This document shows, one piece after another, positions 53,923 through 62,732 of a stretch of DNA of 64,000 nt; the first letter of the stretch is position 1; each line of letters begins with the position of its first letter. The translations under genes were made by a program, and so were the position numbers. Below the pieces are notes generated by a model. It was not told the origin of the DNA, made no database searches, and saw only the letters and a list, made by a program, of their open reading frames with translations. The stretch lies in NCBI RefSeq assembly GCF_000739815.1, contig NZ_BBJJ01000020.1:1-64000 (forward strand). Direction: 5' to 3'. This stretch comes from Paraburkholderia mimosarum LMG 23256 = NBRC 106338. Its GTDB lineage: Bacteria > Pseudomonadota > Gammaproteobacteria > Burkholderiales > Burkholderiaceae.

Positions 53923-55080
53923 TCAGGAGGGGTTCGCGGCAACGGGATGCGCGTCGACGCGCTGCCCCGGCTGCACCCTCTGCCAGCCATCGACGATGAC
54001 CCGCTCGCCCGGCTCGAGGCCGTCCTTGACGACCCATTGCCCCTCTTCCTGCGGGCCGAGCACGACGTTACGCCGCACGACGGTGCCATCGTCGGCCACG
54101 AGCGAGAGGCTCGTCGCGTTGTTGTCGAACTGCACGGCACGCACGGGCACGGCCATGCCATTCGGGATCGTGCCGATTACGATCCGACCGCGCACGAACT
54201 GTCCGGGCAAGAGAATGCGCTGCGCATTGTTGAAACGCGCGCGCAGGATCTGCGTGCCAGTTGAAGGCTCGACTACGAGATCGGTGAAGTCGAGCACGCC
54301 GGGCTCCTTGAATTCCTCCCCGTTCGAAAGCGTGAGCCACACCTGCACGCGGTCGGTTGGCGCCGCGAGCGCGCCCGAAGCGATTTGTTTGCGTACTTCC
54401 AGCAACGAAACATTCGATTGCGTGAAAACGGCGTTCACGGGCGTGAGTTGATTGATCTGCGTGAGCAAGGTCGCGCCGGCTGCACTGACGAGCGCTCCCT
54501 CTGTAACGAGCGCGCGCCCCACACGGCCCGCAATGGGCGCGCGCACCGTGCATCGATCGAGCCGCAACTGCGCCAGCGTGAGCGCGGCGCGTGCGTCCGC
54601 AACGTTCGCGTCGGCCTGTTGCCGCGCACTCAACGCGGCTTCGTACTCCTGCGCGCTGACCACCTGGCGCGCCACCAAGGGCTTGAAGCGCGCCACTTCC
54701 GAAGCTGCATTGCCCTGCACGGCCTGAGCCCGGGTAAGCGCCGCCTGCGCCTGCCCCAACGCGGCTTCGTAATCGCGCGAGTCGATGAGAAAGAGCGGCG
54801 CGCCGGCGCGCACATCGGTGCCTTCTTCATAAAGGCGCCGCTCGACGATACCGTCCACGCGCGCGCGCACCTCTGCGGAGCGGATCGCTTCAATGCGTCC
54901 GGGCAGTTCGATCACGCGTGGAATGGGTTTCGACCTGACCGTTTCGACGAGCACGCTCGGCGGCGGCACGGCGCCAGTGGGGGCTTGCCGGTCGCGGCAT
55001 CCGAAAGCCGCCAGCAGCACTACAGTCGCGACGGCGAGCAGGCAGGGGCGATAGCTTCTGAATTGGCACTGATGTGGCAC
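53923..55080 (-). CDS. RND efflux periplasmic adaptor (membrane fusion protein)
   Basis: This adaptor of about 385 residues has a lipoprotein signal (LLAAFGC) and lipoyl-type half-motifs (LPGRIEAIRSAEVRARVDGIVERRLYEEGTDVRAG and LDRCTVRAPIAGRVGRALVTEGALV) flanking a helical hairpin. It bridges the inner-membrane pump and the outer-membrane channel. No ATG fits: I chose GTG at 55080, preceded by TTGGGGAGCC, over a GTG at 55128. It is the first gene of the efflux operon; no TetR or other regulator is adjacent in the window. Confidence 0.9.
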   Translation of the reverse strand: MPHQCQFRSYRPCLLAVATVVLLAAFGCRDRQAPTGAVPPPSVLVETVRSKPIPRVIELPGRIEAIRSAEVRARVDGIVERRLYEEGTDVRAGAPLFLIDSRDYEAALGQAQAALTRAQAVQGNAASEVARFKPLVARQVVSAQEYEAALSARQQADANVADARAALTLAQLRLDRCTVRAPIAGRVGRALVTEGALVSAAGATLLTQINQLTPVNAVFTQSNVSLLEVRKQIASGALAAPTDRVQVWLTLSNGEEFKEPGVLDFTDLVVEPSTGTQILRARFNNAQRILLPGQFVRGRIVIGTIPNGMAVPVRAVQFDNNATSLSLVADDGTVVRRNVVLGPQEEGQWVVKDGLEPGERVIVDGWQRVQPGQRVDAHPVAANPS

Positions 55081-55224
55081 GCAGGCTCCCCAATTCAATG
55101 GAGACGGTACGCTCCGCCGTGGGATCACTGATTGCGCAGGCGCGTGACCGGCTCATCAAGATATTCACTCAAACGGCGTCTTTCAGCCTCCGATGTGCGC
55201 AGTACGAGCGGGGACTGCTAATTG

Positions 55225-55238
55225 TTATCTAACGATAA
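55225..55238. promoter_or_regulatory. Small palindrome upstream of efflux operon
   Basis: TTATC-TAAC-GATAA has perfect 5-bp arms in an AT-rich stretch 145 bases before the adaptor start. It could be an operator for the efflux operon or for the divergent RcnB-like gene; it is short, so chance is possible. Confidence 0.3.
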
Positions 55239-55405
55239 GTTCACTCATTCACAGGAATTACCCAGAACTTCGAGAAAATTCGCCAGTCGCAAATTACTTG
55301 AAGTCGGAATTCCCTCTACTACTATGGATAGACGACTCACGCCCCAAAATTTTTTCATTTTCAAGCCATCGCCCCTGCTCATTTAGGGCACATTCGCACT
55401 GTCGG

Positions 55406-55434
55406 TTATCACGGCTTTCAGGATGTTCTATAAC
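55406..55434 (+). promoter_or_regulatory. Probable sigma-70 promoter of RcnB-like gene
   Basis: TTATCA and TATAAC are separated by 17 bases (4/6 and 5/6 matches). Transcription would start about 50 bases before the ATG at 55493. Confidence 0.5.
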
Positions 55435-55492
55435 CGAAGAAGCCATCACTCATGGCGACGTTAATCATCTTCTTGCCTCAGGAGATCGGATC

Positions 55493-55834
55493 ATGAAAAG
55501 CCAACTCGTCCTCTCGGTCATTGCTGCTCTCGTCGTCGGTGTGTCCTCATCCGCAATCGCTCAAGACACGCAAGGCACATCCGGTGGCGACCAAAGCCAG
55601 GGGACAGGTCGCCAGCAGGTCATGCCGACCATGCCGCATCGCGACTGGCACGAGGGCCAGCAAGTCCCTTCGAAATACCGGCATTACAACTTTGTGATGA
55701 ACGGAAACGACTGGAAATCGCACAACCTGGACGCGCCCAAGCGTGGCCAGCAATGGCTGGGGGTGAACGGCGACTACGTGCTGGTGAACCGCAGCAACTG
55801 GAAGATCGCGAAGATCGTTGCGGGTACCGAGTGA
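55493..55834 (+). CDS. RcnB-like periplasmic protein
   Basis: This 113-residue exported protein has a signal peptide ending in SAIAQD. Its C-terminal domain pattern is SKYRHYNFVMNGNDWKSHNLDAPKRGQQWLGVNGDYVLVNRSNWKIAKIV, the RcnB-type repeat fold. In E. coli, RcnB is a periplasmic nickel/cobalt homeostasis protein, but most homologues have no known role. A CAGGAGATCGG ribosome site supports the ATG at 55493. It is transcribed away from the RND efflux operon. Confidence 0.82.
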   Translation: MKSQLVLSVIAALVVGVSSSAIAQDTQGTSGGDQSQGTGRQQVMPTMPHRDWHEGQQVPSKYRHYNFVMNGNDWKSHNLDAPKRGQQWLGVNGDYVLVNRSNWKIAKIVAGTE

Positions 55835-55845
55835 CCGGTCGGATG

Positions 55846-55879
55846 GCGCGGCGGGCTATGCCATCATAGCCCGCGCCGC
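55846..55879 (+). terminator. Terminator-like hairpin after RcnB-like gene
   Basis: GCGCGGCGGGCTATG pairs with CATAGCCCGCGCCGC with two mismatches around a 4-base loop, 12 bases past the stop, followed by the weakly T-rich GATTTATCC. A second hairpin (CAGGCATG/CATGCCTG, 55907-55931) lies next to the convergent gene's stop. Confidence 0.45.
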
Positions 55880-55940
55880 GATTTATCCACCATGACTTGC
55901 GATAGCCAGGCATGCACGAATGCCATGCCTGACGCCCTTC

Positions 55941-56321
55941 TTAATCGACGAGCCGCGCGCGAAGGCGCCTGTACTCGTCTTCCGTGATCGAACCCGTAGT
56001 CTTGAGTTTATCCAGCTTCTCGATTTCGTCGGCGACGCTGTAGCCCACCATGTGGCGCAATTCGTCGCGCGCTTTCTGCGCCCGCTCCTGGTTGCGATGC
56101 GCCATGTCCCTGCCTTGCGTGATGATATAGGCGAATATGCCGATATAAGGCAGCACGATGAGAAAGATCACCCATACGATCTTGAGAAATCCCGATATAT
56201 CGGTTCGGCGAAACAGGTCACTCGTGATCGTGATGAACAGCCAGAACCACAGAATGAACATGAATATCGAAAATGCATCGATAATAAAGTTCGAAAACGT
56301 AAAGCCATTTGCGAAGATCAT
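55941..56321 (-). CDS. SHOCT-domain membrane protein
   Basis: This 126-residue protein has two membrane helices (about residues 10-32 and 44-66, the latter in the PLDc_N-like pattern FLKIVWVIFLIVLPYIGIFAYI). A C-terminal SHOCT motif follows (EIEKLDKLKTTGSITEDEYRRLRARLVD), a short helical module found at the ends of many bacterial proteins. Function is unknown. A CGGAGGGC ribosome site precedes the ATG at 56321. Confidence 0.85.
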   Translation of the reverse strand: MIFANGFTFSNFIIDAFSIFMFILWFWLFITITSDLFRRTDISGFLKIVWVIFLIVLPYIGIFAYIITQGRDMAHRNQERAQKARDELRHMVGYSVADEIEKLDKLKTTGSITEDEYRRLRARLVD

Positions 56322-56459
56322 GAATGCCCTCCGTCGGTTTTTCGTGTGGGGAACTGCAACCGCAGGCTAACACGGGCTTCGCAGGCGCGCGTCGACGCCG
56401 TATGCGCCATATGCGGCACGACTCACGCGGATGACGCGGCCCTGCAGTCGGCGGTCCAG

Positions 56460-56978
56460 TCAGACCGGGCCGCGCCTGCTCTCTCGTCCGGCAAGCGGCA
56501 CCACGGCCATCGAAATGAGATCGAGCCCGAGGAACAATCCGAGCAAGGGTACGGGCACGCTCGGAAAGTTCGCGGCGAGGAAAATGGCGAGCAGGAAAGA
56601 CAGCGCGGCGCTGACAAGGCCGATGTTATTGAGCTTGACGTCCTGCCCGACCGAAGCGACGATCTTGAAGAAGCCGTCGGCCACGAAGAATATCATCAGC
56701 ATCACGGTCAAGCCGCGCGCGCGCGCACTATCATTGACCAGAATGAGAATGCCGATGAGCAACGGTACGACAACCGGTGGAATACGCCTCACGCCGAGTT
56801 TCCAGTCTTTCGTCGTAAAGAGATTCAGGGCGTGCACGAAGCCGCAGAACAGCAGCATTCTCGCGATAAAAAGCGTGCCTATCATGGACCTTGTCGTGAG
56901 CGACAAGATGATGCAGAAAATGCCTGCCGCGATGAGAAGGGTTGAACTTGCAATCGGAAAAATAGCACGCTTTTTCAT
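56460..56978 (-). CDS. HdeD/DUF308-like membrane protein
   Basis: This 172-residue protein has six hydrophobic helices in a pattern like HdeD/DUF308 proteins (IASSTLLIAAGIFCIILSL, LLIGILILV, VMLMIFFVADGFFKIV). HdeD is linked to acid resistance in E. coli, but the match here is by topology and composition. The start is uncertain: ATG at 56978 lacks a good ribosome site, and a TTG at 57032 is in frame. Its codon use is more AT-rich at the 5' end than its neighbours. Confidence 0.65.
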   Translation of the reverse strand: MKKRAIFPIASSTLLIAAGIFCIILSLTTRSMIGTLFIARMLLFCGFVHALNLFTTKDWKLGVRRIPPVVVPLLIGILILVNDSARARGLTVMLMIFFVADGFFKIVASVGQDVKLNNIGLVSAALSFLLAIFLAANFPSVPVPLLGLFLGLDLISMAVVPLAGRESRRGPV

Positions 56979-57074
56979 GTTCGAATGTAACTGCGTCAAT
57001 ACGGTTACGTTCTTGTCGAATTGCAGGTTCAAGCGAAATTAAGCGTTCCACTATCAGCCGTGGAAGTATAGTGC

Positions 57075-58958
57075 GTGACTCTGCAAATACAAGGGCGCGA
57101 TTGCACCGTGAAACTGGAACGCAGCCATACCTTTTCGTTCAGCTCAAACAGCGAGCATTTCCTGCTCGACGGCGAACCTTTCCAGATCCGCAGCGGCGAA
57201 ATGCATCCGGCGCGCATCCCGCGCGAATACTGGCAGCACCGCATCCGCATGGCGAAAGCCATGGGGATGAACTGCATCGCCCTGTACATCATGTGGAATT
57301 ACCACGAAACGCACCGGGGCTTTTTCGACTTCGCGAGCGGCAACCGCAATATCGCTGCGTTCATCGGCTTGTGCCAGGCCGAAGCGATGTGGGTGCTGTT
57401 GCGCCCGGGGCCCTATGTGTGTGCGGAGTGGGACCTGGGAGGCCTGCCCTCGTACCTGTTGAGCGATGCGGATATCCGGCTGAGGACCGACTCGGCTACC
57501 GACGCCCGCTACATGGCGGCGGTCACGCGCTATATCGAGGCACTTGTTCCTCTAATCAAGCCGATGATGATCGAACGCGGCGGCCCGATCCTGATGATCC
57601 AGATCGAGAACGAGTTCGGATCGTACGCGCACAATCCCGCGTACCTCGAAGAACTCAGGCAGCTTTGGCTACGCGGCGGCATAACGGGACCGTTCTATAC
57701 CGAAGATGGTCTTGCACAACTCGAACGCAACCGCAGCACGGTGGCCGGGGGCGCGATCGCATTGAGCAACGGCAATGCGGCGCAGATCGCAGCGGTGCGC
57801 CTCGCCTTTCCCGACGTGCCCGCTATGGCGGGCGAGGTCTACCCGGGTTGGCTCACGCACTGGGGCGATCCCGCGTTCGCCGGGCAGAACTACGATCTCT
57901 CCGATACGTTGACGGCATTCATGCAGTCGCAACTGTCTTTCAACCTCTATGTCATTCACGGCGGTACGAGCTTTGGCTTTTATGCCGGCGCAAACATCGA
58001 CGACGCAGGCAACTATCAACCCGATCTCACCAGCTACGACTATTGCGCACCAATCAACGAACAAGGCGCGGCCACGGCGAAATACAGACGGTATCGCGAG
58101 ATCATCGCGAGCTACCTGGCCGAGCCGCTGCCTGACATTCCCGAAGCCATCCCCAGGCTCGATTGCACGTTCGACCGCGACCTGATGCCGGCGCGCTATG
58201 CCTCGATCTGGGACAACTTGCCCGCGCCCTTGCCACGCAGGCAGCACGCCGATCCGCAGTCCTTCGAAGAGCACGGGCAGGCGTTCGGCTTCGCGCTTTA
58301 TCGCAAGCGAGTGCACGCACAGTCGGAACGCGCGCTGGACATCAGTGGCGTTCATGACTATGCCGCTGTTTTCGCGGGCGAGCACTACGCAGGCGCCGTG
58401 TCGCGCGCAAGCCTTCCACGTGACTATGCACAGGCGCTGCGCGTAATGCATCGCACACCGCTTCCCCTTTCCTGCTCGTTTGCCGAGAAGGCTTCCGGCG
58501 CTCCCATCATGCTGGAGATCCTGGTGGAGGCCATGGGACGCGTCAACTTCGGAGCCGACATGGTCGACCGCAAAGGGCTCATCGAGCCCGTGAGGCTCCA
58601 ACACGCCGACGGATCGATCGCGCTCCTCGATGGATGGGAAGTCTTCCCGCTGCCGATGGACGAAACGTTTATCGCCGGCCTCGAGGAACGCTGCACGAAT
58701 CCGCAGAAACCCGGGCTCTTTTTCAAGGCGATCCTGCACCTCGATAAAGCCGGCGACACATGGCTCGATATGCGTCACTGGACCAAGGGCGTGGTCTGGG
58801 TCAACGGGCACAATCTCGGGCGCTACTGGAACATCGGGCCGCAAAGGCGCTTGTATTGCCCCGCGCCGTGGCTCGCGCAAGGCGAAAACGAGGTGCTCAT
58901 CTTCGACCTTCACCAGACCGAGGCGAAGCCCGTACGACTCGAAGATTCGTTGTATTAG
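57075..58958 (+). CDS. GH35 family beta-galactosidase
   Basis: This glycosidase of about 627 residues cleaves terminal beta-galactose. The GH35 core has SGEMHPARIPREYWQHRIRMAKAMGMN at the barrel entry, acid/base Glu180 in MIQIENEFGSY and nucleophile Glu254 in MAGEVYPGW, then C-terminal jelly-roll domains ending in the WVNGHNLGRYWNIGPQ motif. No signal peptide is seen, so it is probably cytoplasmic. The start is a GTG at 57075 with a GGAAG site; a second GTG at 57108 is possible. It is convergent with an alpha-galactosidase-like gene 7 bases away. Confidence 0.92.
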   Translation: MTLQIQGRDCTVKLERSHTFSFSSNSEHFLLDGEPFQIRSGEMHPARIPREYWQHRIRMAKAMGMNCIALYIMWNYHETHRGFFDFASGNRNIAAFIGLCQAEAMWVLLRPGPYVCAEWDLGGLPSYLLSDADIRLRTDSATDARYMAAVTRYIEALVPLIKPMMIERGGPILMIQIENEFGSYAHNPAYLEELRQLWLRGGITGPFYTEDGLAQLERNRSTVAGGAIALSNGNAAQIAAVRLAFPDVPAMAGEVYPGWLTHWGDPAFAGQNYDLSDTLTAFMQSQLSFNLYVIHGGTSFGFYAGANIDDAGNYQPDLTSYDYCAPINEQGAATAKYRRYREIIASYLAEPLPDIPEAIPRLDCTFDRDLMPARYASIWDNLPAPLPRRQHADPQSFEEHGQAFGFALYRKRVHAQSERALDISGVHDYAAVFAGEHYAGAVSRASLPRDYAQALRVMHRTPLPLSCSFAEKASGAPIMLEILVEAMGRVNFGADMVDRKGLIEPVRLQHADGSIALLDGWEVFPLPMDETFIAGLEERCTNPQKPGLFFKAILHLDKAGDTWLDMRHWTKGVVWVNGHNLGRYWNIGPQRRLYCPAPWLAQGENEVLIFDLHQTEAKPVRLEDSLY

Positions 58959-58965
58959 CACTCCT

Positions 58966-60990
58966 TCAAGAAGTACTCCCGGCAACCGGTTGCAGTTCCA
59001 GCGTGAGCACCTCGAACGGCGCGAGTTTGACTTGCTGCAGCGAATCCGCGTCCAGCAGCGCCGGAATGCCAGCGGCACTCGCCCCCCAGACGCGCCGCAC
59101 ATGGAATCGCCCAGGCGCCGATGCAGGCAGCTCCAGTTGACGCCGCAGGTCCAGTGCGAAGCCCTGAGCACGACGTTCCGGATTGCGCAGCGTGACGATC
59201 GACTTGTGCGGCGACCACGCGGCCCAGCCGTAAATGGCCGCCTCGTCGGGCGCCCCGCCTATCCAGTGGCTGTCGCGCAATACGCCGGCATTCGCGCGCG
59301 CCCAGCGCGCTGCATCCGCAAGCACGTCCCAGTCCTTCCCGGCCAGCAGAGCCGGCGTGATGTATAGCTCCTGCAATTGCGTACCGCTCGCGAAATACGA
59401 TCGCACTTCATTGGCGAACGCGTGCCCCGCTGACGTGTTCAGGCGCGGATTGCACTGCGCAAACACAACGCCGTGCAGCATGAGCGAATTGAGCGGAAAG
59501 TGCGGGCTACGCTCGACGACATTGTGGTACGTCTGCGCGTCGCGGTACGTGATCCAGCGCTCGCGGTTCGTGCCGCTTCCCGCCTGGCCGTCGTCGTTGC
59601 CGCCGCGCCAGATCGAATCGACATGGCGCAGCCAGAACGGCGACGGATACGTGCCTGTCGAGAGATTGACGAAGGTTGCGGGACTCGCCGCCCGAATGTC
59701 CTCGATGAGCTGGATCGCCGCGGCCCAGTCGCTGTCGAAGCGGCTACCCGGAACCACGCGGTCCGCATTGCCGGTCCCGTCGAACTTGAAGTGGTTGACG
59801 CCGTCTCTCGCGAGCAGATCCATCACGACTTCATGAAAGCGCCGGTAGTATTTCTGCCCTGATAACGCGAAGCCGTTGTCGAATACCTCATAGCCGGCGG
59901 CACGGCCGCGCGTCACGCGCTGGTCTTTCGGCGCGCAATAGCCGCCCCAGGGCGAAAGCCAAATGCCGGGTGCGGCGCCGTATCGAGCCGCGGCCTCGCG
60001 CAGCGGAATGAAACCGCGCGGGAATGCCTCGCTGAACTCCCAGCTGCCGCCGAGGTCGTCCCACCCGTCGTCGAACAGGAACGAATCGATCTGCACCCCG
60101 CGCGCCGCGTGCAGCGCGCGGCCAATCGCTTCGATGCGCTCCAGCGCCTGATCCTGCGTGTAAGGCGTGAGGTAACCAATATCCCACCAGCTGTTGTAAT
60201 GCAGAAACGGACACCAGGGACGCGCGCGCTCCTGCTCGATATATGCGGCGAAATCGCGCCGCCCCTGGCCTTCGCGCACGACGCCGGCCACTGCGGTGCA
60301 AACGAGCGATTTGTTGCGCTCCAGCGGTAAGGCACGCGGCAGAACGAAGCCGAATCGATCGCTTTCCACATGCGTGGTCGCAAGCGGCAGTTCGAAGCCC
60401 AGGTAGAAGTGGCCTGCGAACACCGGCGTGCCCTTGCGTTCGCCGCTGGCATGGGCGCCGACAGCCTGCGTCTGCAGTAGCGAAACCGCTTCGATGGCTT
60501 CGTCGTGATGTGCTGTGACCGCCAGCTTCATGCGCAGATATCGCGAGCCCGCGCGCTGCTCGACGCTCCATTCAATTGTCAGACGTTCTTGCGCGTCGGC
60601 CAGCATCATGGTGACGCGCCGGCCCGCGATGCGTTCGGCCAGCCGCGATGCCAGTGGATCAGGTACGAGCGCGCTGTCCCTCGCCGGCCCCAGCACCCTC
60701 AGTTCGCCAGAGTCGAGCGCCGTGCCGTCGGCAAACGTCAGGGCGAAGGGCGCGGCGACAGGCAGCACGCGGGCGCCGCCGCGATCGATCAGCGAGAAGT
60801 CGCCAAGGCGTGCATCTCGCACTGCCCAACGCAGTGCAACCACATCGTTGCCGAGCGAGCAATCGTCGCCCCTCCTCTCGAAGACGGGCATGCCGGATTG
60901 CACGGGCGTGGCTTCGTTGGCGCGCATCGGGGAACGTGGTTCGAACACGGGCTGCCACCAAGGGTAATGGCAACGGCCTTGCGCATTCAA
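58966..60990 (-). CDS. Alpha-galactosidase-like glycosidase (GH36/clan GH-D)
   Basis: This glycosidase of about 674 residues has an N-terminal beta-sandwich (to about 255) and a TIM barrel with clan GH-D features: HYNSWWDIGYL, SFLFDDGWDDLGGSWEF (307-318), the probable nucleophile Asp404 in HFKFDGTGN and an acid/base Asp near 466 in RGGNDDG. A C-terminal beta domain follows. It has no signal peptide. Substrate is probably an alpha-galactoside, but the family includes other specificities. Internal ATGs at residues 22 and 34 are alternative starts; the first has little ribosome-site support. Confidence 0.82.
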   Translation of the reverse strand: MNAQGRCHYPWWQPVFEPRSPMRANEATPVQSGMPVFERRGDDCSLGNDVVALRWAVRDARLGDFSLIDRGGARVLPVAAPFALTFADGTALDSGELRVLGPARDSALVPDPLASRLAERIAGRRVTMMLADAQERLTIEWSVEQRAGSRYLRMKLAVTAHHDEAIEAVSLLQTQAVGAHASGERKGTPVFAGHFYLGFELPLATTHVESDRFGFVLPRALPLERNKSLVCTAVAGVVREGQGRRDFAAYIEQERARPWCPFLHYNSWWDIGYLTPYTQDQALERIEAIGRALHAARGVQIDSFLFDDGWDDLGGSWEFSEAFPRGFIPLREAAARYGAAPGIWLSPWGGYCAPKDQRVTRGRAAGYEVFDNGFALSGQKYYRRFHEVVMDLLARDGVNHFKFDGTGNADRVVPGSRFDSDWAAAIQLIEDIRAASPATFVNLSTGTYPSPFWLRHVDSIWRGGNDDGQAGSGTNRERWITYRDAQTYHNVVERSPHFPLNSLMLHGVVFAQCNPRLNTSAGHAFANEVRSYFASGTQLQELYITPALLAGKDWDVLADAARWARANAGVLRDSHWIGGAPDEAAIYGWAAWSPHKSIVTLRNPERRAQGFALDLRRQLELPASAPGRFHVRRVWGASAAGIPALLDADSLQQVKLAPFEVLTLELQPVAGSTS

Positions 60991-61195
60991 GCTGCCGGAG
61001 GGTGGAGCAAGCGGGTTACGACCCCAACTTCGCTTTCCGCAGGTACGAACCTTATGAGAACCTTAAGGCTTGAACAATTTGCACGGCTTTACCGCCAGTT
61101 ACACGATTGACAATTCGGCACCGATATTGGGTCGTCGCAGCATCTAGAATCCGCTTCCATCGCAACCGCGTCCGTTGACTGGAAAAGAGATCCTC

Positions 61196-61486
61196 ATGAA
61201 ACGCCTGACCGTTTATTTCCTCGCAGGACTGGCAGGGACGTGTGTCAGCAGTGCGGCGTTCGCCCATGCCGATATCGGCGTCTACCTCGGCGTTCCGGGC
61301 CCTGTGTATGCCGCGCCCGTATATCAGGAGGCGCCGCCCGTTGTCTATGAAGCTCCGCCGCCGGTCGTCTACCAGGCAGCGCCAGCCTATTACGGCTATG
61401 GCTACCGCTACGACGACGACGAACACCGCTGGCACGACCACGGCCGTCACCGCGGCTGGGAACATCACCACCGCGACGACGACTGA
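61196..61486 (+). CDS. Small exported Tyr/Pro-rich, His/Asp-tailed protein
   Basis: This 96-residue protein has a signal peptide (MKRLTVYFLAGLAGTCVSSAAFA), a Pro/Val/Tyr-rich middle (APPVVYEAPPPVVYQAAPAYYGYGY) and a highly charged tail full of Asp, His and Arg (YDDDEHRWHDHGRHRGWEHHHRDDD). The general pattern occurs in many small Burkholderia periplasmic proteins without known function; the tail could bind metals. The ATG at 61196 is preceded by GGAAAAGAGA. Confidence 0.7.
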   Translation: MKRLTVYFLAGLAGTCVSSAAFAHADIGVYLGVPGPVYAAPVYQEAPPVVYEAPPPVVYQAAPAYYGYGYRYDDDEHRWHDHGRHRGWEHHHRDDD

Positions 61487-61730
61487 CCGCGTCGCGGTAG
61501 CGTCGCAGCCACGACTCGCTTGTTGCGCGCGCAACTTCTTGCGCGCGCCCTCCTTCTCCCCCAGGCCGCAAAGCCCCTCCCGCCTCCCGCCGCCACTCGC
61601 GCGCGGCCCCATCTTGTCTAGTCAATAATCGCTTAAGGCGCACCGCCCACCTCTTCCGGGCCGCCTAGATTTGCGCTATGCGCCGCGTTTTTCCCGTGTT
61701 TTCGCTCCGCCCTCAGCAAAAACCCTACTT

Positions 61731-61767
61731 ATCTCATTATGTGAGATCGCTTATCTTGTCTATACAA
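61731..61767. promoter_or_regulatory. Operator-like palindromes upstream of basic amino acid binding-protein gene
   Basis: ATCTCA-N5-TGAGAT (61731-61747, perfect arms) is followed by TTGTCTATACAA (61756-61767), a GntR/HutC-like box matching its reverse complement at 10 of 12 positions. A related word, CTTGTCTAGTCAA, lies at about 61614. The sites lie 80-120 bases before the ATG, so a regulator of amino acid use probably binds here. Confidence 0.45.
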
Positions 61768-61848
61768 CATGGCTGACCAGAGCCCGCTGTTGACCATGCC
61801 GCCAACGGTCACGGCGGTATCGATAAACGTCATGGAGACTCCACGTCA

Positions 61849-62625
61849 ATGAAAAAGCTTGCCTTGTGCATAGCGATGCTCGCGATCGCCACCTCCGCCT
61901 GCGCGAAGGACTGGTCCACCGTCCGGTTCGGCGTGGACGCGAGTTACCCCCCGTTCGAATCGAAAAGCACGGATGGCAAGCTGGTCGGCTTCGACATCGA
62001 CGTGGGCAACGAGATCTGCAAGCGTATCAACGCCAGGTGCGTCTGGATCGAGAGCGAGTTCGACGGCATGATTCCGGCGCTGAAGGCCAGGAAATTCGAC
62101 GCAGTGCTTTCGTCGATGTCGATGACACCGCAGCGCGAAACACAAATCGCGTTCTCGGCGAAAGTATTCCACACGCCCACCCGCCTCGTCGCGAAACAAG
62201 GCTCGAGCCTGCAGCCCACGGCAGATGCGCTCAAAGGCAAAACGGTCGGCGTCGAGCAGGGATCGATTCAGGAATCCTATGCAAAAGCCAAATGGGCACC
62301 TAATGGCGTGAAGATCGTGCCTTATCAGGATCAGGACCAGGTCTATGCGGATCTGCTCGCGGGCCGCCTCGACGCCGCGCTGCAAGACGCCGTGCAGGCC
62401 GACATGGGCTTTCTGAAGACGCCGCGCGGCGCGGGCTTCGCGTTCACGGGCGGCGAGCTCAGCGATCCGAATGGCGCGCTCGGCAACGGCGCCGCAATCG
62501 GCCTGCGCAAGGAAGATACCGATCTGAAGACGAAGATCGACAAGGCGCTCGCGGACATGATCAAGGACGGCACGTATAAGAAGATCGAGTCGCGCTACTT
62601 CGCATTCGATGTGTATGGTGGCTGA
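61849..62625 (+). CDS. Basic amino acid ABC transporter binding protein (ArgT/HisJ-like)
   Basis: This 258-residue periplasmic binding protein has a signal peptide (MKKLALCIAMLAIATSACA) and a type II fold. Landmarks are VRFGVDASYPPFESKSTDGKLVGFDIDVGNEICKRI, CVWIESEFDGMIPALKARKFDAVLSSMSMTPQR and GKTVGVEQGSIQESY, typical of the lysine/arginine/ornithine/histidine group. No permease genes are in the window. A terminator follows, so it is probably transcribed alone. Confidence 0.93.
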   Translation: MKKLALCIAMLAIATSACAKDWSTVRFGVDASYPPFESKSTDGKLVGFDIDVGNEICKRINARCVWIESEFDGMIPALKARKFDAVLSSMSMTPQRETQIAFSAKVFHTPTRLVAKQGSSLQPTADALKGKTVGVEQGSIQESYAKAKWAPNGVKIVPYQDQDQVYADLLAGRLDAALQDAVQADMGFLKTPRGAGFAFTGGELSDPNGALGNGAAIGLRKEDTDLKTKIDKALADMIKDGTYKKIESRYFAFDVYGG

Positions 62626-62650
62626 GCGGCGCCTGCGCCCAGACTGACCG

Positions 62651-62690
62651 GCAACGGCGCGGGACTTCCCCCGCGCCGTTGCTCGTTTTA
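62651..62690 (+). terminator. Rho-independent terminator
   Basis: GCAACGGCGCGGG and CCCGCGCCGTTGC are perfect 13-bp arms around a 6-base loop, followed by TCGTTTTA. It begins 25 bases after the binding-protein stop and separates that transcript from the hydrolase gene. Confidence 0.88.
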
Positions 62691-62732
62691 TCCTGCTTCC
62701 CTCCGTTGAACACTGCCCCCGCGCACGCCATC

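Noticed and set aside
52112..54451. Plus-strand reading frame of 779 codons
   Set aside because: Antisense to the RND pump and adaptor; Arg/His-rich composition typical of a shadow frame.
61105..61130. Sigma-54-like word CGGCAC-N5-TTGG before the small exported protein
   Set aside because: The -12 element lacks the essential C of TTGC, and no activator site or context supports it.
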